Part shown: one piece after another, positions 7,880 through 11,434 of the stretch
How the letters are laid out: the number at the start of each line of letters is the position of its first letter
How positions within the stretch are numbered: the first letter of the stretch is position 1
Assembly (NCBI GenBank): GCA_021798415.1
Contig: JAJZGO010000043.1
Location: 1 to 11,434, forward strand
DNA: 11,434 bases
Direction: 5' to 3'
From: Thermoplasmata archaeon
GTDB lineage: Archaea > Thermoplasmatota > Thermoplasmata > Lutacidiplasmatales > UBA184
The notes under the pieces: model-generated
Databases searched by the model: none
What the model was told of the DNA's origin: nothing
What the model saw: only the letters and a program-made list of their open reading frames with translations
Translations under genes and position numbers: made by a program

Positions 7880-8146
7880 GTGGGGCAGGTCGCCGTGCTC
7901 TTCCGTCTGATGCCCGAGGGCGTCGAAACGGACATGAACGCCATGGCCGGCGCGGTCCGTACGACCGTCCCCGGCGGCGTGACGGTCCGCGGGATGCAGG
8001 TCAAGGACGTCGCGTTCGGCCTGAAGTCGCTCCTCGTCTCGGTCGTGATGGCCGACGCCGGAGGCGTCCTGGAAACGACCGAGCACGCGCTCGCCAAGAT
8101 CCCGCACGTCGAGTCGGTCGAGGTGATGGAGGAAGGGCTCCTTTAG
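7880..8146 (+). CDS. ef1b: Elongation factor 1-beta (archaeal aEF-1B, EF-1alpha nucleotide exchange factor)
   Basis: An 88-residue protein, the usual length for archaeal EF-1beta, which exchanges GDP for GTP on EF-1alpha during peptide elongation in the cytoplasm. Family hallmarks seen are the N-terminal VAVLFRLMPEGVETDM strand and helix start, the central VKDVAFGLKSLLVSVVMAD core, and the C-terminal VESVEVMEEGLL strand ending in the short hydrophobic tail. The GTG start at 7880 is fixed by AGGAGG six bases upstream and by the family's usual N-terminus; the open frame reaching further upstream overlaps the zinc-ribbon gene and has no family similarity. Its neighbour upstream is a translation-linked zinc ribbon, and the next gene follows after 21 bases on the same strand. 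Confidence 0.95.
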   Translation: MGQVAVLFRLMPEGVETDMNAMAGAVRTTVPGGVTVRGMQVKDVAFGLKSLLVSVVMADAGGVLETTEHALAKIPHVESVEVMEEGLL

Positions 8147-8167
8147 GGGCGCCCGTCTTCCGCGACC

Positions 8168-9151
8168 GTGGACCTGCTCACCCACGTCCTCGTCGCGTAC
8201 CTGCTCACCTACGGCCTGGTCGGATTCCACCCCCAGTATCTCGCGGCCGGAGCTCTCGCGGGCGGGCTCCCGGACGCCGACGCGCTCTTCTTCCCTCTCG
8301 CCCGACGGTTCCCGATCCTGCGCCACCACGGGATCACCCACTCGGTGTTCGGCGTGAGCGTCGTCGCGGTCGTGGGGGCGTTCGTCGCCCCGATGATCGC
8401 GCCGGGCTCGGTCCTCGTGTACTTCCTCGTCCTCGAGGCGGGGGGGCTCGCGCACGTCCTCCAGGACGGGTTCACCCAGTTCGCGGTACCCCCGCTCGCG
8501 CCGTTCAGCGACACCCGCCTTCAGATGGACGCCGACCGGGCCGTGAACTTCGTGACGTTGGCCGTCTCGGCGGTCTCGTTCTACCTCCTCCTCGGGGTCG
8601 AGCGCAACCACGTCGCGTTCGCGACCTACCTCGCGACCGTCTACGCCCTCTCCGCGCTCTTTGTGGCCTACTTCGCGGTCCGCCTCGCCGGACGCCTCGC
8701 GATCGGCCGCCACCGACGGGCGCTCGGCGACCTCGCGCAGCCGGTCCCGACGACGAACCCGTTCGCCTGGCTGCTCCTTCGCGAAGAGGTGCGCGACGGG
8801 CGCGTCCGGACGACGTGGGCCCGGTACGTCCTCGGCCGCGGGATCGTCGACGGTCCGCACAGCGTCGACGGACCGGTCGATCCGAGCCCGCACGAGGGCC
8901 TGCCGGCGACCGCGACCGAAGCCCTCGAGTGGTCGTACCCCCTCGCCCGGCGGGCGAGCCGCGTCCTCGAATCGACGTACCACTTCGGCGAGGCGTTCCC
9001 CGAGGGGACCGGCGGGTGGGTCGCGTTCTGGTACTCCCTTGAGTTCACCGCGTTCGGCCGTTCGGCCGCGGTCCGGGTGCGGTTCCCGGCGGGCGGGGGA
9101 CCCGCCGAGGTCCGCTCGACGTTCTACCGGCCGCGGCGGCGCGCCGTCTAG
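8168..9151 (+). CDS. DUF457/YdjM-like membrane-bound metal-dependent hydrolase
   Basis: A 327-residue protein of the LexA-binding, inner-membrane-associated putative hydrolase family (DUF457/YdjM). The metal-ligand pattern is complete: D2 and H6 in VDLLTHVLVAYLL, D36/D38 in GLPDADALF, H53/H54 and H58 in RHHGITHS, and H96/D100 in GLAHVLQD. Membrane segments are likely around 8-34, 60-95, 125-145 and 150-175. After about residue 190 comes a soluble, Trp- and Arg-rich region (NPFAWLLL onward) like the C-terminal part of longer family members. The GTG start has no clear Shine-Dalgarno sequence but places the DLLTH motif at the N-terminus, as in the family. The true substrate of this family is not established, and its place after EF-1beta does not reveal one. 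The stop overlaps that of the opposite-strand gene. Confidence 0.88.
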   Translation: MDLLTHVLVAYLLTYGLVGFHPQYLAAGALAGGLPDADALFFPLARRFPILRHHGITHSVFGVSVVAVVGAFVAPMIAPGSVLVYFLVLEAGGLAHVLQDGFTQFAVPPLAPFSDTRLQMDADRAVNFVTLAVSAVSFYLLLGVERNHVAFATYLATVYALSALFVAYFAVRLAGRLAIGRHRRALGDLAQPVPTTNPFAWLLLREEVRDGRVRTTWARYVLGRGIVDGPHSVDGPVDPSPHEGLPATATEALEWSYPLARRASRVLESTYHFGEAFPEGTGGWVAFWYSLEFTAFGRSAAVRVRFPAGGGPAEVRSTFYRPRRRAV

Positions 9152-10104
9152 CCCGGGACGGGGGAGGTCGCGGCCGCGTTCGCGACGACGGACGCGCCCG
9201 GGCGCCCCCGGCGGGCGAGCGCGGCCTCGAAGACCGCCGAGTAGTCGGCGTCCGCGAGTCCCGCGCGCACGGCCTCGTCGACGAGCCGGCGGGCCTCGCG
9301 CGCGAGCCGGGCGCTCCCGCCCGCGTCCCGCGCGGTCCGCTCGATGAGCTTGAGGTCCTTCGCCGCGAGCGCGAGCTTGAACGACGTCGGGTAGGCGCGC
9401 TCCTGGAACGCGCCGCGCTTCGACTCGAGCATCGCGCTCCGACCGCCGCCGTCGAGCAGGAGGTCGAGCATCCGTCGCCGGTCGAGCCCGAGGCGCTCGG
9501 CGAGCGCGACCGCTTCGGCATCGAGCGCGACGGTCGCGAGGGTGAGGAGGTTGTTCACGAGCTTCGCGCTCGTCCCGGCCCCGACCGGGCCGAGGTGCTC
9601 GACCCGCCGGGCGAATCGGTCGAGGTGGGGGCGGGCGCGCGCGACGTCCTCCGCGCTCCCGCCGGCAAAGACGATCAGACGGCCGGCCCGGGCCGCATCC
9701 ACGCTCCCTCCGAGCGGCGCGTCGAGGTAGCCGATACCGAGCGGCGCGAGGTCGGCGGCGATCGATCGGCTCTCGGCGGGGGCGATCGTGCTCAGGTCGA
9801 CCACGAGCGTACCCCGGGAGGCGCCGCGGACGAGCCCGTTCCTCGCAAAGAGGACGGCGCGTACCGCGCGCGCGTCCGAGAGGAGCACGAAGACGACGCC
9901 CGCCCCGACCGCGCGGCCGAGGTCCTTCGGCGTGAACGCCCACCGGGCGCCCTGGGCGACGACCGTGTCGGCCTTCTCCCGGGTCCGGTTATAGACCACG
10001 AGCGGCGTGCCCGCGGCCACGAGGCGCGAGGCGATCGGAGCCCCCATCATCCCCAGCCCGACGAATCCGACGGGCGGAACGACGGCCGGTGGCGCGGCGT
10101 TCAT
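9148..10104 (-). CDS. Beta-hydroxyacid dehydrogenase (3-hydroxyisobutyrate/glyoxylate reductase family)
   Basis: A 318-residue NAD(P)-dependent oxidoreductase of the 3-hydroxyisobutyrate dehydrogenase-related family. The N-terminal Rossmann fold shows GFVGLGMMGAPIA (GxGxxG at 16-21), and R40 in VVYNRT suggests preference for NADP(H). Substrate and catalytic motifs follow: DAPLGGSVDAARAG at 128-141, GAGTSAKLVNN with catalytic K181, and KDLKLI at 249-254, in the all-helical C-terminal half. The usual DAPVSGG loop reads DAPLGGS, so the substrate-binding Ser is Gly with a Ser two places later. The substrate (3-hydroxyisobutyrate, glyoxylate, succinic semialdehyde or another short hydroxyacid) cannot be told from sequence. 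It has its own TATA box and probably a leaderless transcript. An Ala/Pro-rich N-terminal lead of about 11 residues precedes the first strand. Confidence 0.9.
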   Translation of the reverse strand: MNAAPPAVVPPVGFVGLGMMGAPIASRLVAAGTPLVVYNRTREKADTVVAQGARWAFTPKDLGRAVGAGVVFVLLSDARAVRAVLFARNGLVRGASRGTLVVDLSTIAPAESRSIAADLAPLGIGYLDAPLGGSVDAARAGRLIVFAGGSAEDVARARPHLDRFARRVEHLGPVGAGTSAKLVNNLLTLATVALDAEAVALAERLGLDRRRMLDLLLDGGGRSAMLESKRGAFQERAYPTSFKLALAAKDLKLIERTARDAGGSARLAREARRLVDEAVRAGLADADYSAVFEAALARRGRPGASVVANAAATSPVPG

Positions 10105-10124
10105 GCGCGGCTCAGGTCCCGGGC

Positions 10125-10133
10125 GCTATAGAG
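10125..10133 (-). promoter_or_regulatory. Putative TATA box for the beta-hydroxyacid dehydrogenase gene
   Basis: Read on the minus strand, CTCTATAGC is centred about 25 bases before the ATG at 10104. That spacing would put the transcript start at or next to the start codon, consistent with a leaderless archaeal mRNA, and no Shine-Dalgarno sequence is seen. The 67-base gap to the ferredoxin stop holds nothing else recognisable. Confidence 0.5.
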
Positions 10134-10171
10134 GGTATCGGGACCGTCCGCGGGGGGCCGGGCCGACGGGC

Positions 10172-10450
10172 CTACTTGTACGTCGACTGGTGGGTGTTCC
10201 CCTCGTCGTCGACGATCGTGATGCATTCCCCTTCGCACTCGAAGAGGCAGGCCTCGCACATGATGCAGTCGGGGCCGTGGATCACCGCCGACTTCTCGGC
10301 GCGGAACTGGAACTTAGCGGCGACCGCAGGGTCGTCGACGACGTTCGGCCAGTTCTCGCGCGGCTGCATCTCGAAGACCGTGACCGGGCAGACGTCCCGG
10401 CAGTGGCTGCAACCGGTGCACTTCTCGTGAGCAACCTCGACGCTGACCAT
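10172..10450 (-). CDS. Ferredoxin with two 4Fe-4S cluster motifs
   Basis: A 92-residue cytoplasmic electron carrier. Cluster one ligands are C11, C14, C17 and C21 in CTGCSHCRDVCP, the classical motif ending in Pro. Cluster two ligands are C62, C65, C68 and C72 in CIMCEACLFEC. A linker of about 40 residues between them (ENWPNVVDD to SAVIHGPD) resembles the long middle segment of archaeal dicluster ferredoxins. The second motif lacks the usual Pro after its last Cys and is followed by EGEC, giving a ninth Cys at 76. The ATG has AGGAT four bases upstream and a strong TATA box. The partner enzyme is unknown; the flanking genes are two oxidoreductases that normally use NAD(P)H, so they are not obvious partners. 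Confidence 0.92.
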   Translation of the reverse strand: MVSVEVAHEKCTGCSHCRDVCPVTVFEMQPRENWPNVVDDPAVAAKFQFRAEKSAVIHGPDCIMCEACLFECEGECITIVDDEGNTHQSTYK

Positions 10451-10468
10451 GGCGATCCTGGCGCGCCC

Positions 10469-10498
10469 ACCGAGGGGGTCTATATTAGACTACTCGGT
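10469..10498 (-). promoter_or_regulatory. Ferredoxin promoter: TATA box inside a compound dyad with ACCCCCTCGGT element
   Basis: On the minus strand CTAATATAG (10480-10488) is a TATA box about 35 bases before the ferredoxin ATG, predicting a leader of roughly 10 bases. It sits in an inner inverted repeat GTCTA-3-TAGAC (10478-10490), nested in an outer one, ACCGAG (10469-10474) with CTCGGT (10493-10498). Both have the same centre. On the minus strand ACCCCCTCGGT (10479-10469) follows the box directly, exactly as in the aglB promoter. Confidence 0.7.
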
Positions 10499-10523
10499 CC
10501 GAGGGCGCGGCCGCTGACGGCGT

Positions 10524-10537
10524 GGGGCCTTGGCCCC
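10524..10537. repeat. Short perfect inverted repeat GGGGCC-TT-GGCCCC
   Basis: A 14-base palindrome in the 139-base gap between the aldo/keto reductase stop and the ferredoxin start, about 53 bases past the reductase stop. It could form a small hairpin in the reductase transcript, but no T-run follows, so it is not offered as an intrinsic terminator. In such G+C-rich DNA it may be chance. Confidence 0.35.
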
Positions 10538-10589
10538 CCCCTCCGCCGGGGTCCGTAGGCGCGTCCGCCGTCCTCCCCGCCCGTCGCAA

Positions 10590-11405
10590 CTAGGGGATGT
10601 CGGCCGGGTCCCAAAGGCCGACCCGCGAGCCGCCCCGGAGCGCGTCGAGGGACGCGAGCTCCGATGCATCGAGGACGAAGTCGAAGACCTGCGCGTTCTC
10701 GATGATCCGCTCCCGGTGGACCGATTTCGGGATCTCGATGACCCCGTGCTCGAGGCCCCAGCGGAGGAGGACCTGGGGCGGCGTGCGCCCGTGGGACTGC
10801 GCGACCGCGCGGACGGTCGGGTGGTCGAAATACCGCCCGCGCGCGAGCGGCGCCCACGCTTCGAGACGGATCCCGTGGCGCTCGCAGTAGGCGAGCAGCT
10901 CGGGGTTGTAGACGAACGGGTGGAACTCGACCTGGTCGACGGCCGGAACGACCCCGGCGTGCGTCGCGAGCTCTTCGAGATGGCGGACCGTGTAGTTGCT
11001 CACGCCGATCGACCGGCAGAGGCCCTCCCGCTGGAGCTTCTCGAGGGCGCGCCAGGAGTCGAGGCGGTCCGCGGGGGCCTTCGCCCGCGGCCAGTGGATG
11101 AGGTAGAGATCGATGTAGGAGAGGCCGAGCCGCTCGAGGCTCTTGCGCGCCGCGGCCTGCGCCGATTCGAAGCCATGGTCGGTGTGCCAGAGCTTCGTCG
11201 TGACGAACACCTCCTCGCGCGGGAGGCCGCTCGACCGGACCGCCGCCCCGACGTCCGCCTCGTTGCCGTACATCGCCGCGGTGTCGATGTGCCGGTAGCC
11301 CGCGTCGAGCGCCCAGGCGATCGCGTCCCGCGTCGCCGTGCCGGCGGGGGCCTGGAAGACCCCGAGGCCCAGCATCGGCATCTCGGCGCCTTGGTTGAGC
11401 CGCAC
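10590..11405 (-). CDS. Aldo/keto reductase (NADPH-dependent, AKR family), start uncertain at window edge
   Basis: A TIM-barrel oxidoreductase reducing aldehydes or ketones with NADPH. The catalytic tetrad is complete: D41 and Y46 in HIDTAAMYGNE, K71 in VTTKLWH, H104 in LYLIHWPR. Other family signatures are GVSNY at 134-138, the QVEFHP strand at 159-164, and the cofactor-binding IPKSVHRERIIEN at 225-237. The 271 residues match the usual AKR length from the GTG at 11405-11403. However, the frame stays open to the window edge, and relatives often read xVRLNxG some residues after an ATG. The GTG codon may therefore be an internal Val, with the true start beyond 11434. It resembles the 2,5-diketo-D-gluconate reductase-like AKR subgroup; the substrate cannot be predicted. 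It ends 139 bases before the ferredoxin gene. Confidence 0.9.
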   Translation of the reverse strand: MRLNQGAEMPMLGLGVFQAPAGTATRDAIAWALDAGYRHIDTAAMYGNEADVGAAVRSSGLPREEVFVTTKLWHTDHGFESAQAAARKSLERLGLSYIDLYLIHWPRAKAPADRLDSWRALEKLQREGLCRSIGVSNYTVRHLEELATHAGVVPAVDQVEFHPFVYNPELLAYCERHGIRLEAWAPLARGRYFDHPTVRAVAQSHGRTPPQVLLRWGLEHGVIEIPKSVHRERIIENAQVFDFVLDASELASLDALRGGSRVGLWDPADIP

Positions 11406-11434
11406 GCGGGGCCCGACCGCCGGGCGGGCCGGTG

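Noticed and set aside
6806..9943. A 1045-codon minus-strand open frame across five genes
   Set aside because: It lies opposite or out of frame with well-supported genes (membrane protein, zinc ribbon, EF-1beta, hydrolase, dehydrogenase) and has the Arg/Gly/Asp-rich composition of a shadow frame.
10524..10537. GGGGCC-TT-GGCCCC as a terminator of the aldo/keto reductase gene
   Set aside because: No T-run follows on the minus strand, and archaeal termination depends on T-rich tracts more than hairpins; kept only as a weak inverted repeat.
10007..10558. Plus-strand open frame opposite the ferredoxin gene and its promoter
   Set aside because: The minus-strand ferredoxin with eight cluster cysteines, TATA box and Shine-Dalgarno sequence explains the region; the plus frame has no family features.
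1..11434. tRNA, rRNA, CRISPR arrays, insertion sequences, attachment sites
   Set aside because: The window is almost entirely coding. No regularly spaced direct repeats, transposase motifs or tRNA-like cloverleaf ends such as GGTTCGA plus a paired acceptor stem were seen in the short gaps.

Overview
The window is a very G+C-rich stretch of archaeal chromosome. The archaeal assignment rests on gene content: an AglB/STT3-type oligosaccharyltransferase, an archaeal elongation factor 1-beta, the two-zinc CPxCG protein of the HVO_2753 type, and archaeal TATA boxes upstream of coding starts. A G+C-rich member of Thermoplasmatota is my best guess from the style of AglB and its long Ig-like tail, but this is inference; no rRNA or marker tree is available here.

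Layout. Bases 1-127 hold the 3' end of an unidentified gene. After a 127-base gap with a TATA promoter, five plus-strand genes run closely packed from 255 to 9151. They are a 2196-residue AglB with a giant extracytoplasmic tail, a 276-residue two-membrane-span protein overlapping it by ATGA, a 57-residue zinc-ribbon protein, EF-1beta (88 residues) and a DUF457/YdjM-like membrane metal-dependent hydrolase. A second TATA box inside the end of the 276-residue gene probably gives the zinc-ribbon/EF-1beta pair its own promoter. From 9148 to the right edge everything is on the minus strand: a beta-hydroxyacid dehydrogenase, a two-cluster 4Fe-4S ferredoxin and an aldo/keto reductase, the first two with their own TATA-like boxes. 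The two blocks meet tail to tail, sharing CTAG.

How the genes fit together. The plus block joins translation (EF-1beta, zinc ribbon) to surface-protein maturation (N-glycosylation by AglB). The minus block is redox enzymes with no obvious single pathway.

Most interesting points. (1) AglB carries about 1,260 extra residues: roughly eleven Ig-like modules, two NEW3/CARDB-like domains and a C-terminal membrane anchor. The protein holds about 50 N-glycosylation sequons, so the enzyme may be its own heavily glycosylated surface substrate or stalk. (2) The translationally coupled 276-residue protein is a candidate OST partner. (3) The aglB and ferredoxin promoters share TATA-S-ACCCCCTCGGT, and both have ACCGA/TCGGT dyads flanking the TATA box, which suggests a shared operator or an unusual extended core promoter. 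No tRNA, rRNA, CRISPR, transposon or factor-independent (T-run) terminator was seen.
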